Source: Ostrinia nubilalis
Taxonomy: Eukaryota > Arthropoda > Insecta > Lepidoptera > Crambidae
Length of the DNA stretch: 64,000 bases
Assembly (NCBI RefSeq): GCF_963855985.1
Contig: NC_087112.1
Coordinates: 9,240,501-9,304,500 of the forward strand
Reading direction: 5' to 3'
Made by a program: the position numbers and the translations under genes. This document shows, one piece after another, positions 34,601-46,413 of this stretch. Each line of letters opens with the position of its first letter. Position 1 is the stretch's first letter. Under the pieces are notes generated by a model. That model ran no database searches, was not told the origin of the DNA, and saw only the letters and a list, made by a program, of their open reading frames with translations.

Positions 34601-37600
34601 AGTTTACCAACAACGTTTACAAGTACATATGTCACTTGGTATACCTAGGATAATAATTGATGTAGAACTTACTAAATCAGCTAGGGACACTTTTATATCT
34701 TAATGTAAAGTTTGCTTTTGTAGTTATGTTGCTAAATCCTTTCTAAGTTTTGCAAGTTCACAAGAAATGATATAAAATTCATTGAAAGAAAAGAAAGAAA
34801 AAATGTTTTTTCATTGCTGTATACAGTGTGAGTCACGTTCAAGTGTACATATAAAAATAGATGAAACTAGATCTATTTTTATCGACAAAAAGAGGTCAAA
34901 AAAATTTTCAGATTTTTAAAAATTTTTTTATAGATTTTTTTTTCTTCCAATTACTTATTGTAAAGAAAACGTAATAACTTTTAAACTAAGCGGTATATCC
35001 TGATAAAAAAACAGTAATAAAGCTAAATAACAGGCGATACTAAAAAAATACATAAAATACACAAATTAAAAAGGTCAACAAATAATAAAAAACAATACTT
35101 TTTGAAAAAAATCTGCTTTTAAATTCGTGTTTTTTTGGTTATTTGATAAATTTCTCCAAAAAATGCCCCTATAACAGGTGGTTTTTGTTACTTTGTGTTA
35201 TTCTCTATCGTATTACCTTTGTAAAACCAAAAATCGCATGTCTCTATCCCTATCACAACGTTTGCAATGATCGTTTGAACAAAGGCCTGCCACAACATTA
35301 TTCTCCGCTACAGGTAGGGAAAATGACTTGAGTATCTGTTGTGGAATTCATATTGTCATTACTTTCAGGGATGCTTTGATAGTGTGCACCGTCAACTCAA
35401 GTACGTCGATGTTCGCCGGCTTTGTCATCTTCTCCGTGGTCGGTTTCATGGCGCATGAGCAGCAGCGGCCTGTCGCTGAAGTGGCTGCTTCAGGTAAATA
35501 TTAGAACCTTGACATTCGTTATGTGTATCTCTACATTTTGAAATCCTAGGTAAGAGACTTGCCACACTGGCGGATTACAAGTGGTTTCAACGCGGAGCGG
35601 TGGCGCGGCGGCGAGGCGAACACATCGCGGCTTTTTGCAAGCATTTTGTCGACCGCGGCGTACCCGTGCTCCGCTTGCAAACCGCTAGCGTGGCAAGGCC
35701 CTTAATATACAGTGTGAGTCACGTTAAAGTGTACATATGAAAATAGATGAAACTAGACCTATTTTTATCGACAAAAAAGAGGTCAAAAAATTTTTGAGAT
35801 TTTTTTTAATTTTTTATGGAATTTTTTTTCTTCCAATTACTTATTGTAAAGAAAACGTAATAACTTTTAAACTAAGCGGTATATCCTGATAAAATAAAAA
35901 CAGTAATAATGCTAAATAACAGGCAATACTAAAAAAATACATAAAATACACAAAAAAGGCCAACAAATAATAAAAAAATATACTTTTTGAAAAAAATCTG
36001 CTTTTAAATTCGTATTTTTTTGGTTATTTGATAAATTTCTCCAAAAAATGCTCCTATAACCGGTGTTTTTTATTACTTTGTATTATTCTCTATCGTATTA
36101 CCTTCGTAAAATCAAAAATCGCATGTCTCTACCCCTATCACAACGTTTGCAATTATCGTTTGAACTAAGCCTCTCCAGGCGCGCCATTCAAAGATTCGTT
36201 AACAACGAAACTGAAAATGGCTCTAGATTTGTAATTTTGATAAAGACAAGTTACATTTCAAATAAAAACAAAAGATTTCGAAGTAAAAAACTAAAAAGCT
36301 AGTTAAAATTAAAATTGTCTCTACCTGTAGCGGAGAATAATGTTGTGGCAGGCCTTTGTTCAAACGATCATAGCAAATGTTGTGGTAGGGATAGAGACAT
36401 GCGATTTTTGGTTTTACAAAGATAATACGATAGAAAATAATAATACAAAGTAATAAAAACCACCTGCTATACGGGCATTTTTTGGAGAAATTTATAAAAT
36501 AACCAAAAAAACACGAATTTAAAAGCAGATTTTTTTCAAAAAGTATATTTTTTTATTATTTGTTGGCATTTTTTGTGCATTTTATGTATTTTTTTAGTAT
36601 TGCCTGTTATTTATCATTATTACTGTTTTTATTTTATCAGGATATACCGCTTAGTTTAAAAGTTATTACGTTTCCTTTACAATAAGTAATAGGAAGAAAA
36701 AAAAATCACTAAAAAATTTAAAAAAAATCTCAAAAATTTTTTGACCTCTTTTTTGTCGATAAAAATAGGTCTACTTTCATCTATTTTCATATGTACACTT
36801 TAACGTGACTCACACTGTATTAATCCTGTTACTAGTAATTGTGTCTCTACATTTTGAAATCCTAAGTATTCAATTTGGTATGATCTCTAAGATTGTAATT
36901 CAAAGTACGATGAGTGATCATCATCATTCATTGCAGTCTTGCAAATCTGGACGCAAGTCTCCATCAAGGAATGCCACAAAGTTTGATTTCACGCTATATT
37001 CTTCAAGTCGTACACTACGATTACCGAGACGTGTAGATCCCATTCGAGAACTCAGTTACTTGACCCTTCATCACTTCTGTGACGTACCGTTCTATATAGC
37101 GATTACTTGAAAAAATTATCTTGAAGAGTTTTGGGATACTCATTAAACATAGATTACATCAAATAGTGGTGATATTTTTGGCTACTTATTCTGATTTTCC
37201 AAAACTCATATATTGTATATTTTTTTCTCTTTAGGTCCTGGCCTAGCCTTCCTGGCGTATCCTTCAGCCGTGTTACAACTACCAGGCGCTCCGCTCTGGT
37301 CGTGCTTATTCTTCTTCATGCTGCTCCTCATCGGTCTGGACAGCCAGTTCTGCACCATGGAGGGCTTCATCACGGCCGTCATCGACGAGTGGCCCAAACT
37401 CCTCAGGAGGAGGAAGGAAATATTCATCGCTATTACCTGCGTGATATCGTATTTGGTCGGGCTGTCGTGTATTTCGGAGGTATGTGGAATATTGAGAACT
37501 TGAAATGGAAATAGGTACCTACATAGAATGTGAGAACCTCGCAAAATATGGGTTTAATTTGAGATACTTGTACCATACAATATAAGATTCAAATGAGAAA

Positions 37601-39004
37601 CAATCAAAATGGTCTCTACTCTGCCAACAACATGGCGTACTTAGTTCAAAACCCTGCGGTAAAACAAGGCTCTTTTTTCACACCATTATAAAAAAAAACA
37701 ATAATCAACATAATCATTGTTTAGGTGTATTTGTATGGTAGACACCATCTCGCTTTATATTGAGAGGTAGTCGTATTATTATAGAAAAGTACGAGCATGT
37801 GAAAAGTAGTAGCATTTTATTGCAGATACGAGTAGTAACTTCATGGTCTACTAGTCGTGTTTCATCATTGATTATCCCGATAGTCCCTCAACATGACCAG
37901 ATGTATATTAAAATTCCAGGGAGGAATGTACGTCTTCCAAATCCTCGATTCGTACGCCGTCTCCGGTTTCTGCCTGCTGTTCCTGATCTTCTTCGAGTGC
38001 GTGTCCATATCCTGGGCCTTCGGCGTCAACCGCTTCTACGACGGCATCAAGGAGATGATCGGGTATTATCCCACCATCTGGTGGAAGTTCTGCTGGGTCG
38101 GATTCACGCCTGCTATTTGCATTGTGAGTAAAATTTTTATTACAAAATACTATACGTCCATTAAGCTATGTTTTCTTTCAGAAAAAGGATAAATTAGGTA
38201 CTTGTACACTATGAGAGTTGCGGCCTATGCTAGTTTTAGGAGTTTTTTATAGGCTGTCCGAAGCCAACACCATTATATTTTTATCGCCTTGTTCTACATA
38301 GTGTTTTAACTATCTTCTGGGACTTACTTGATCTTCACTGGTTGGGTCTTATTGGAGGCCAAGCTGTAGACAGTAGTTGCAGTGGTGGGAAAGAGAGGGG
38401 GGAATAGATAGCCTCGTTTATTGTCACCTTACATCTTGCTTTGCTTCACAGAGCGTGTTCATTTTCAACCTGGTGCAATGGAAGCCGATCAAATACATGA
38501 CGTACGAGTACCCCTGGTGGTCACACGCTTTCGGTTGGTTCACGGCGCTGTCTTCCATGCTGTGCATTCCTGGATACATGGTCTATCTGTGGCACGTCAC
38601 TCCTGGGACTCGAATGGAGGTAATTTTGTTGTATTTGTACCATTATGACACTGGAGATAAATTATATGAGTTTTGTTTCAATGTTTTTCCTCCACTAAGT
38701 CCAAGTTTTTCACTCTTCAATATTTAGTTCTGTTTTCTACTAGGTCTGAGAGATCACAGTCTTGTAATCTATTCGGTCCTGTACTTTTTTTTCATAAAAT
38801 ATCAGTTATCAGTATACTTTCTCGATTTTAGTTCAAAGTTTGAATTGTTATTATCTTCATAATTTGTGGCAGTGGCAATAATTTTTAAACTTTACACCGT
38901 TTTACCTCCAGAAATTCCACAAAATCGTACGCATCCCTGAGGACGTACCTTCCCTCCGGACCAAGATGCAGGCCGAAGAGCTGGCCAAGCATCAGCAGCC
39001 CTAG
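28664..39004 (+). CDS. Gat: Sodium- and chloride-dependent GABA transporter (SLC6, GAT-1 type)
   Basis: Plasma-membrane symporter that takes GABA from the synapse or extracellular space with Na+ and Cl-. Coding exons: 28664-28734, 29522-29793, 31427-31528, 32681-32849, 33910-34100, 34442-34622, 35369-35493, 37235-37479, 37920-38123, 38452-38619 and 38912-39004. All join in phase to 606 codons plus TAG, close to the usual 600 of GAT-1. Twelve hydrophobic segments are expected. TM1 carries [11 protein letters not shown] (Asn57, Arg60), TM3 has NVYYIVI with Tyr131 at the GABA-binding tyrosine position, and TM6 has [16 protein letters not shown]. The large extracellular loop has Cys155-Cys164 and N-glycosylation sites NLT (172) and NVS (190). 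Start: first ATG in the exon, preceded by in-frame UTR from an acceptor at 28524. The match runs the whole length to GAT-1; close SLC6 relatives differ in TM1, TM3 and TM6. No frameshift or stop is seen. Confidence 0.95.
28794..29069. mobile_element. Palindromic MITE family A, full copy in GABA transporter intron 1
   Basis: Long inverted arms (ATGGTATGGTGAAGTCAG and complement), TA at both ends, termini TACAGGRTGTTAGG. TA flanks suggest Tc1/mariner-type mobilisation. Confidence 0.88.
30366..30834. mobile_element. hAT-like non-autonomous element
   Basis: Inverted ends CAGGGGTTCCCAA. Flanks GGACAAAG (30358-30365) and GGTGAAAG (30835-30842) agree at six of eight bases, consistent with an aged 8-bp duplication. 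The interior is the source of the repeats at 1-172, 38323-38409 and 42893-43027. Lies in the intron between coding exons 2 and 3. Confidence 0.75.
31725..31848 (+). repeat. Direct repeat unit 1 in GABA transporter intron
   Basis: About 120 bp with GCGATGGCTGGTTCACACGT and CTGCCTTCGGGGACTGGTCA, repeated at 32066-32190. Family unknown. Confidence 0.85.
32066..32190 (+). repeat. Direct repeat unit 2 in GABA transporter intron
   Basis: Second copy, offset 341 bp from the first and differing at a few positions. Confidence 0.85.
32260..32455 (+). mobile_element. LINE 3' end with TTTTGATTTTGA tail
   Basis: GTGACTGAGTTTGTTGCGGC and CTTCTTCTCAGCA match the LINE 3' end at 62163-62200. It ends in AAATAAAG followed by repeated TTTTGAT, a simple tail typical of jockey/CR1-like LINEs. 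Confidence 0.65.
34822..35326 (+). mobile_element. Half of a long-TIR TA-flanked MITE (family B) upstream of coding exon 8 of Gat (exon at 35369)
   Basis: Starts TACAGTGTGAGTCACGTT, continues through AAACTAAGCGGTATATCCTG to CCGCTACAGGTAG. It is one arm of the element found with two arms at 35708-36819. It lies in the intron directly upstream of the exon at 35369-35493. Confidence 0.8.
35708..36819. mobile_element. Long-TIR TA-flanked MITE (family B), two arms
   Basis: About 1.1 kb with arms of about 450 bp starting TACAGTGTGAGTCACGTTAA on both sides. TA flanks suggest Tc1/mariner-type mobilisation. The arm asymmetry in the centre (about 36170-36310) shows a replaced or inserted segment with a short open frame of no recognised identity. 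It lies in the intron directly downstream of the exon at 35369-35493. Confidence 0.85.
38323..38409 (+). repeat. hAT-like MITE fragment close to a Gat splice acceptor
   Basis: CTTCACTGGTTGGGTC and AAGCTGTAGA..AGTTGCAGTGGTGGGAA match 30590-30670. It ends about 40 bases upstream of the acceptor at 38450-38451. Confidence 0.75.
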
Positions 39005-42000
39005 ACTCCACGTCGACTTAACGCCACAGATCTCAGGACTGGACACGAAACGATGGGGTTCTGGTGGAGACGGATCAATTATATTCTTGCATAGTTCCAC
39101 TATATTCGTCATATAAACAATATAGTGCGTTTATTGATCATTCATAGCTTTGTATTTTATTAGTTACACTATATTCGGCGATGTTATTATTCAAAGACTA
39201 TGCAAGAAAATAATACGGGAAGCGAAGGGCAAAATATATTCTAAAACATCACGCACAAAATAATATTGTTATATAACTATGTTTAAATTTCGTGCCATAT
39301 TATTTTGTTAGTTATATTGTTTGTAAGTTGTTTTATTTTAGACAATTATTTAGTAAGGTGTATTTATGCTTGTTTTGCTTGTAAAACATTTTACTTTATC
39401 GAAATATGCCTAAGACATAATATAAATTGTGAGATTAATAATTATACATGTTAGATTATAATTATATAAACAAAATGTAGTGTGCCAATGACTTTTAGTG
39501 TATAATTTAATGATTTGACGACTTTTTGGGTGCGTCGCGACGCGTTCATGTATGTTTATAGTTTACGTTATATTTTTAAGTGATACTTTAATATATTTAA
39601 GAGTTCGGATGATTGGTGTATAATTAATTAAATGTTAACTATCTGTTATGTCTTCCATTTAAATCTTTTAGATAATGTAACGTTTATATCGACGCTAAAG
39701 TCGCTGCTTATTTTGTTTTCGGAAACTTTATGTACCTGAGTTCAAATTATATTTTTAAAAAACCTCACCTTTAAGGTTTCATTGAAATATTTTACCAGAT
39801 TTTATAAGACGAGAATGTTGTCAATTGTCAAAATTATTAGTTATTATATTATTATGCATGTGAAATGTATCTTGCGACTATAAACCTCTGTTATCCTTAA
39901 AGGATTTAGCCTCATATCGTGTATGTTTAGTGTTTGTAGAAGATATATTATCAATATAGCTTAATTGTATCAAATATTGCTTAAACCTAAAACGCAACAA
40001 GACGCGTCTTTAACTTGAATCTATATGGTGTTTTAAAATATTATGTATAAGAGGAATATTATAGCATACATATATTTACAGAACAGCTTTCGATGTATTT
40101 ATTCTTTTTGCAACAAATATACCTTTTAAATGCATTTTAGTTAAGTTTTCGTAAGTAAGTAAACTACTCAGAAGTTTAATTTTGGTTGTTCAGCTTTAAT
40201 AATTGTATAATTTTGAAAACATTTAGTTTTACAAGATATTAAAGTATATTTTGTGAACATCTAGGATCTAATCCGATAGAGTGATAATCTACATTTATTT
40301 ATAAGATCAAAATTAAATCTTAACTCTGTGTTCTAATCGAGACCAACACCTATACAAAACAATAATTGATAAACATTTATTCTAAATCTATCATTATACT
40401 GTAGATTTTCTAATAAAATTGCTGTTGCCAAAATATTTGAGAAAATTTTATCTATGTCTAAAAATCAGGCGATCTGTTTAGAGATTGAATATATTTACAC
40501 TGAAAATCTTCTACTTATTCCCATATATTTGTTAAAATACGTTTTTAAATGTCCAAACATTATTTTTAAATAATATAAAAGCTTTCTACTCTACCTTATA
40601 CAACAAAATATAATCAAAATTAATATTTACGTGTTCAATATTTAGAGGGTTTTTGTCTATTTATAATGTCAATTTCAAATAAAAATATAGTGAACATTCG
40701 TAATTCATTAAATGTATGCATTTAGACGTGTTTATAATGTTTATGACAATATTATAAGAGAAACTATATAATCGTATATTATAAGGTAAAATATAAATAA
40801 TATAATGATGTGACTTTATCATAGGGCATATTTAGTCAAATTAACATTTTAGGTTTATTTTGTTAAACTGTTTATTAATGCAGAATATTATAGAATGTGA
40901 ATTGGATTATATATATAATTTTAAAATACATATTATTTATTTGTGCGTTATTTAATGTGAGTTTATGATTGTGAATGTATCTAAGTCTGCATATAAAGTG
41001 CTATGATGATTGTGCTTCCATATATTTTAGATATAATACTAGCTTATTTAGTTATAATAATAAATTTAGTTGCATATCGATGTGTACTTCATCATAAAAC
41101 TGATTTTACTGCACTCAATTAACAAGACTTTTTGGAAATATGGTATATTAAAGTTCAGTCAAATTATCACAATAATATTCAAATATAATATTGAAGACCA
41201 CCGAAAGAATAAATTATACATAATTTTGAGTACAGTACAATGAGATTTTCAATTATTTTACTATTATTTTCATAAAAATATAATTTTTATAAACATATTA
41301 TTAACATTCCATGTCATGTCAATTCGATTTGTTTTATGATATAACTATATCAATAATTTATTATTATACTACCTACATATCTGATGAAGCTGCAGGAAGA
41401 AAATTATATGGTATAAAACGATTGTCATGTACGTTAGATCGTAATTTATTTATTGCAATAAATAGTGAATAGTATTAGGGTATTTTAATTTCCATTTAAC
41501 TTGTCCTAGTGTTAATATTGATCGTTAACTTTTTAAATTATCTTACTGTAAATGTAAACGCTTAGCTCTAGGCTCTTTAAATAGGTCTAGTCCACTTGAT
41601 TCTCACGTTCACTTTAGCCTAGGGGCAGACGACCGATTTTTCGTTGGCCAAAAGTTGGGTCAGGCTGTTAATATGGACATGTATGAAAGTGCGCACATTA
41701 CACCGATTTGATATCGGCCGATTCTTCATACAAATAAGAACCGGGACAACTATCGGTCGACTAAAAGTAGTGGTCTGCGCCCTAGGCTTAAGGTCTTGGG
41801 TACGATTCCCAGATGGAAGACACAATATAAATGAGCATTTTCAGTCACCGATTGGACATATGGTCCAATGGCCGATGATACAAAGCTAAAATTATGGCAT
41901 CTTATGTACTTGTCATAGGTGCGAATTTCCAACAAAAAAATTACACTCTGTACCCAATTTTTAAATCCTGTTCACGTACACACTTAATTTTCATTCATTA

Positions 42001-42030
42001 TATGCTACCTAAGTATTCAATAAAACCTTT
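39005..42030 (+). other. Long AT-rich 3' UTR of the GABA transporter
   Basis: No gene or transposon signature for about 3 kb after the stop. Very AT-rich, with AATAAA-type signals near 40677, 41210, 41457 and 42019. Length is inferred from the lack of other features and the AT-rich composition; the true cleavage site is unknown. Confidence 0.55.
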
Positions 42031-42180
42031 GTCGGTGAAGGTCAGCCGATCCTCAATCGGAATGTGAATTTTATTGTCGATTATATGTATGGATTATACA
42101 GGGTGTCGCTAAAATTTTAGTGTTAAACTCGATAATAGAGACATTACAGAGAACTGAACTGGCTTCTATGGTTAGGCATA

Positions 42181-43388
42181 TACAGGGTGGATTTTTTAAA
42201 TGCCACTGGAGGGAAAGTACTTACTTTTAATACTGTAGATAGAAAATTTAACTCAAAGAAAATATTCCTTTATTTTTTTAAAGAAATAGAACGGCATTCA
42301 AAGATTTCCAAGGATCTACATCCTGTATTTTCGTCCACGTCTCGCTTCGCATTTATATGGCCACATCTTCACCTTATAGAGTCGTTACAAACAGGAGTTT
42401 TACTCACTTATAATATTCTCAGGGTACTTGTATTGACACGGGGTACTTTTAATAAGAATAGCAATGTATAAACTTAAAAAATAAGGCTTATTCGATACAG
42501 CAGTGTAGGTCGTGATCACATCAAAAAGATGAACAATAAATACCTAATATCGAATACTTTTATGGGCAGAAGCAATTTAATCCTTATTCGGAATAATATA
42601 AAACTGCCAAGATTTTAGGGTCCCCGAGCAAAACTGCTCAAAATTGCTAGTAGTTTTCGTTAGTCATGTTTTTTTAGGAGAACTTCAGAAGAGAAGGTAT
42701 TCAATTTTACTGACCCATAAGAATTTTATCAAGAACGAATGATGTAAAATGTGTATTTTCAACAAAATTTAAAGTATAAAGCGACTCTACCAAAACTCGC
42801 CAAAATTTATTCTTCGGTAAATGTGTGGAAATTGGTATAAATGTACCTATGAGCACTGCCGCATTCATAATTCAATTAATTTTATTGCGGTTTCAATAAC
42901 AGTTTAACTTTCCTCCGAGACAAACTTGACCTTCACTGGTTGGGTTTTTATTGGCGGTCAAGCTGTAGATCCTGGCTACACGGGAGTTGCAGCGGTGGGA
43001 ACGAGAGGTGGGAATAGTCCCGTGCCGTATTCATCTGTTTAGTGTGTGGTTGACTAAAACAGAGTATTAACTAAAATAGCAATAAATATGACGTAACAAT
43101 AACCGTGTAGGATGCCCATAATTGACTAAACCATCAATATATCAACCAGTAACCTAGAAATCAAGGTAATATTTTACAAGCCACAAAAATATCCTTATAT
43201 CTTTTAAACTCATATTATAAAGCTAAAGAGTTTGTTTGTTTACTTAGCTAGGCTAGGAAACTTGAAACATTGAATTTTTACCGTTTGAAAGAACTCGTAA
43301 AGCACTTTCAGGATCAGTGACTAGTTTGTTGATATCTTGTATAGTTTACAAATAATCGAGTGAGATCACTTATCGTTTCCACCCTGTA
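42181..43388. mobile_element. Possible TACAGGGTGG-ended element containing other repeats
   Basis: TACAGGGTGG at about 42181 and its complement CCACCCTGTA at 43379-43388 could be the ends of one element. The inside holds a hAT-like fragment (42893-43027) and a Lep1-like 5' fragment. Short matches make this tentative. Confidence 0.35.
42893..43027 (+). repeat. hAT-like MITE fragment
   Basis: Matches the interior of the element at 30366-30834, including GGCGGTCAAGCTGTAGATCC and GGGAACGAGAGGTGGGAATA. Confidence 0.85.
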
Positions 43389-44817
43389 TAACAGCACCCT
43401 ACAGCCAATAGGGGCGGAGCAGTAAAGACAAATGTTGCAAAAACGGGAAATATTATTCGAACTATTTTAACGCGCACGAAGTTGCGGGCACAGCTAGTCT
43501 AAACATAAGGCTAGCATAGCGACTAGTTACATCATAATAATGTTAAGTTAGTAATATATCAGTTAACACACACGTACTAATATGCCTAAAAGCGTGGGTC
43601 GCAAGTAATGAATCGGTCAAACATGGCTGGCATACTAATATGCGAGATTTGGCAATATTGAAGCATTACAGAATGTATTTTTAAAACTGGTTAAAATTTG
43701 GTAAATTGGTACCTATATGTTACCTATACATAGAGAGAACTTGACATTATTACTAACTGTTTATCTAATGGATACTCAGCAGTTTTTGACAGAATATGTA
43801 GTAATTAATATGATATTATAGACTAAACATAATTATGATTTCCTTGATGTAACGACGACATCAAAAATTAGTCCTTTGTCGTGTCTCTAGCTGTTTGTTT
43901 GTCATAATCTCAAAAGCTGCTGTGCGGATTTTCATGTGGTTCTTCCGAATAGATAGAGAGATTCATAAGGAAAAGAGAGGAGAGAAAAATAGGATAGTTA
44001 TTAGAATATTTATCTACGGGATTGCTACCTTGTAGGTACCTTTTTATTTACGAGCCTCCGATATTTTATTATTTCGGCACTGTTGCAGTTATTTTTATGG
44101 GTTTTAAGAGGGGTAAAGGCATAAAGTCTTTGCCACAAAACATATTCTGCTTAAAATGATAGTATGATACTTATATCACAACTTCTACGCGTAAACAATA
44201 CTAATTTATTATTAACTCAGTAATTAACTGTGAAGGTGACTAAAAATAACTTAAGTTACGAGCGATAAATGTTCATGACCACTCCACGTTTAATTAGAGT
44301 CAGTGTTGAGTTATTCATAAAGCTTGCTTATATACAGGATGTATATTACAGTACATTACCGAACTGACTACTTATACAGGGTGTCTTAAAGAGAATGAAA
44401 CTTGTAGTAGTAGTAGGGAATTGGCTCTCTGGCTCACGCACGGTCGTCTTACATAATCGGAGTTTTATTTTCAGTCAAAGTGAATTGTTCAACTTTAGAG
44501 CGCTCTCGAAAGGCACTTTGCAGCGCTTAGACTAAAAACTACTAACATTTACCAAAAAGTAGTTTCGAAATATTTGACAAAGAACATCCGAAAGTATGTG
44601 ACTCTTACTAGAGTCGTCAAAGGCATAAAGGAAGACTATCTTCTGTTAGTCTGACTTACGTGCCATCTTTGGGACAGTGTGTGTAAATAGTGAGACAAAT
44701 AAGAGCAAAAAACTCTACAGACTGCTGACTTTTAGTCGGCCGATAGATTGGAGTGTCTGTTGATAAGTATGAACATATACGGAAGTGCACAAATGACACC
44801 GGTGGTATCGGCTAATC
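43389..44817. other. Intergenic sequence with minor repeat fragments
   Basis: No gene. A Lep1-like 3' end (GCACGAAGTTGCGGGCACAG then CTAG) lies at 43468-43497. TACAGG-type words occur at about 44334 and 44377. Confidence 0.45.
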
Positions 44818-45006
44818 CTACCAATATGATAAATGCGAAAGTTTGTATGTCTGGATGGATGTCTCTTGCACGCAAAAAGTGCTGAACGGATTTTGATGAA
44901 ACTTTACAGTATTATTCTTTGTAACCCAGAATAACATTATAGGCCATAATTTATGACAATCTGTGACAAACTAAAATTTCACGCAGGTGAAGCCGCGGGC
45001 AAAAGC
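44818..45006 (+). mobile_element. Lep1-type Helitron-like element
   Basis: ATAAATGCGAAAGTTTGTATG, GAACGGATTTTGATGAAACT and GTGAAGCCGCGGGCAAAAG. The terminal CTAG is mutated or lost next to the following MITE. Confidence 0.75.
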
Positions 45007-45018
45007 CGTCTAAAAGTC

Positions 45019-45274
45019 TACAGGGTGTTAGGTAAATGGGTATATGAGCCGACACTAGCCCATGTTAACATGGTCATATAAATGGTATGGTGAAGTCAGA
45101 AAATTTATATCTTAATTTTAATTATTTTATTTTTCATACAAATCGGATTTTATAAAATTTATTTTGTATGAAAATTTAAAAAAAATAAAATGATGATATC
45201 CATACCATTTATATTATGCCCATGTTAACATGGGCTAGTGTCGGCTCATATACCCATTTACCTAACACCCTGTA
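45019..45274. mobile_element. Palindromic MITE family A, full copy
   Basis: TACAGGGTGTTAGG ends on both sides with TA flanks and GGTATGGTGAAGTCAG on the left arm. The right arm lacks the GAAGTCAG section, a small internal deletion. Confidence 0.88.
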
Positions 45275-45840
45275 TAGTCTTTAATCTGATGCTGATGTCT
45301 TACAGCTTTATTAAATTGACCTTACAAAGGATTGAACCCGCAACTTGCATAACAATCTCGGTGCAAGCGATAAGCAAATAGATAACAAAAACCTTTTCGC
45401 GCCATCGGATATGGGCTATAATACAAACATTGACGTAAAAGCTCCAATTATAAAGATAAGAACTTAATTCCAATAAATAATTGAAACCCCGAATCGCCCT
45501 ACTACGCCTAAAGATTCATTTACTAATAATAAATACATAATAATATTATCTTTATCGAATGCACGCTATCCCAAATTACTCTAGCTCGAATGCTCGTAAT
45601 ATCGAATTACACGTCATTACTAATACTTATCTTGAGCCCGAAATTGCATAGTTGCCACTTTATCGATAGTTTATCGATATTTCAAATATTCACACACTAT
45701 CGAAACTAATAAGGCACGACATTTGGTACGCTAACAATACCCTTGTTTTTTTTTTTCACACAGCGCCATCTAGCCCCAAAGTAAGCAATTAATATGCTTG
45801 TGTTATGGGTGCTAGCTTAACGGATATACTACTTATATAC

Positions 45841-45995
45841 TTTTTTTTTTTTTAATACATACATATTATACATAGTAACACCCAGACCCGTCACAGAAAT
45901 TAAAATTCATCATTTCAATTTCTGCCCGGCCGGGAATCGAACCCGGGACCTCTCGGCATAGTAGTCCGTTCTGAACCACTACACCAAACGGCCGA
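45841..45995 (-). repeat. tRNA-derived SINE (minus strand)
   Basis: On the minus strand there is an RNA polymerase III A box TGGTGTAGTGG (45976-45986) and a B box GGTTCGATTCC (45933-45943), then a short body ending in a poly(A) tract (T run at 45841-45853). Both boxes match their consensus. The lack of a complete cloverleaf and the A tail mark a SINE, not a tRNA gene. Confidence 0.9.
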
Positions 45996-46049
45996 CTTCA
46001 AGTAATCTTTCCTCAAGTAATCTCTACTCTACTTATCTGAAAAGTGTTT

Positions 46050-46128
46050 ATGTTGCAGTCAAATTACTTTTGACTGCAAAAATCAGTCAAAAGTGGTTTT
46101 GACCGATGCCCTTGGTCAATATTACTTT
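46050..46128. mobile_element. Left part of a TCAAAAGT-motif element split by Copia
   Basis: Inverted TCAAAAGT / ACTTTTGA words as in 19027-19145, including GTGGTTTTGACCGATG and GGTCAATATTACTTT. It continues after the Copia element at 52885. Confidence 0.7.
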
Positions 46129-46306
46129 TGTTGAAATACATAAAGCACAACACTATGATCGTCAATTGATTTGCACTTCACTAGTGTCAATTTTTTTTTT
46201 CTTCTCTCTGGTCGCGCCGAGCGTCCCACCGGTGTTAATTTGTATTAATATAAAATGTGCTGAAATAAAAGCAAGTTGATCTACAAACAGTTTATCATTA
46301 TTCTCA
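46129..46306 (+). repeat. Copia 5' LTR
   Basis: 178 bp from TGTTGAAATAC to TTATTCTCA. Identical to 52707-52884. Confidence 0.95.
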
Positions 46307-46309
46307 ATA

Positions 46310-46321
46310 TGGTAGCAGAGC
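46310..46321 (+). promoter_or_regulatory. Copia primer-binding site
   Basis: TGGTAGCAGAGC, three bases after the LTR. It is complementary to the 3' end of initiator methionine tRNA (…GCTCTGCTACCA). Confidence 0.8.
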
Positions 46322-46413
46322 GTAGTTAGCTACAACAGTGGATAACGGAACAATAAAAGGGGTTGCGATCCTGAAAATTGTGGTAGCACATTGTGAGTGT
46401 GACTTCGACAAAA

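Noticed and set aside
36063..36302. Open frame in the centre of the family-B MITE as a transposase
   Set aside because: Mostly reads through MITE arm sequence; no helix-turn-helix or DDE/D motif was found.
42187..42471. 94-codon open frame
   Set aside because: Lies directly behind a TACAGGGTGG repeat end, begins without a recognised domain and shows no homology that I recognise.
45933..45986. Possible tRNA gene on the minus strand
   Set aside because: A and B boxes are present but the sequence continues into a body with a poly(A) end, so it is a tRNA-derived SINE.
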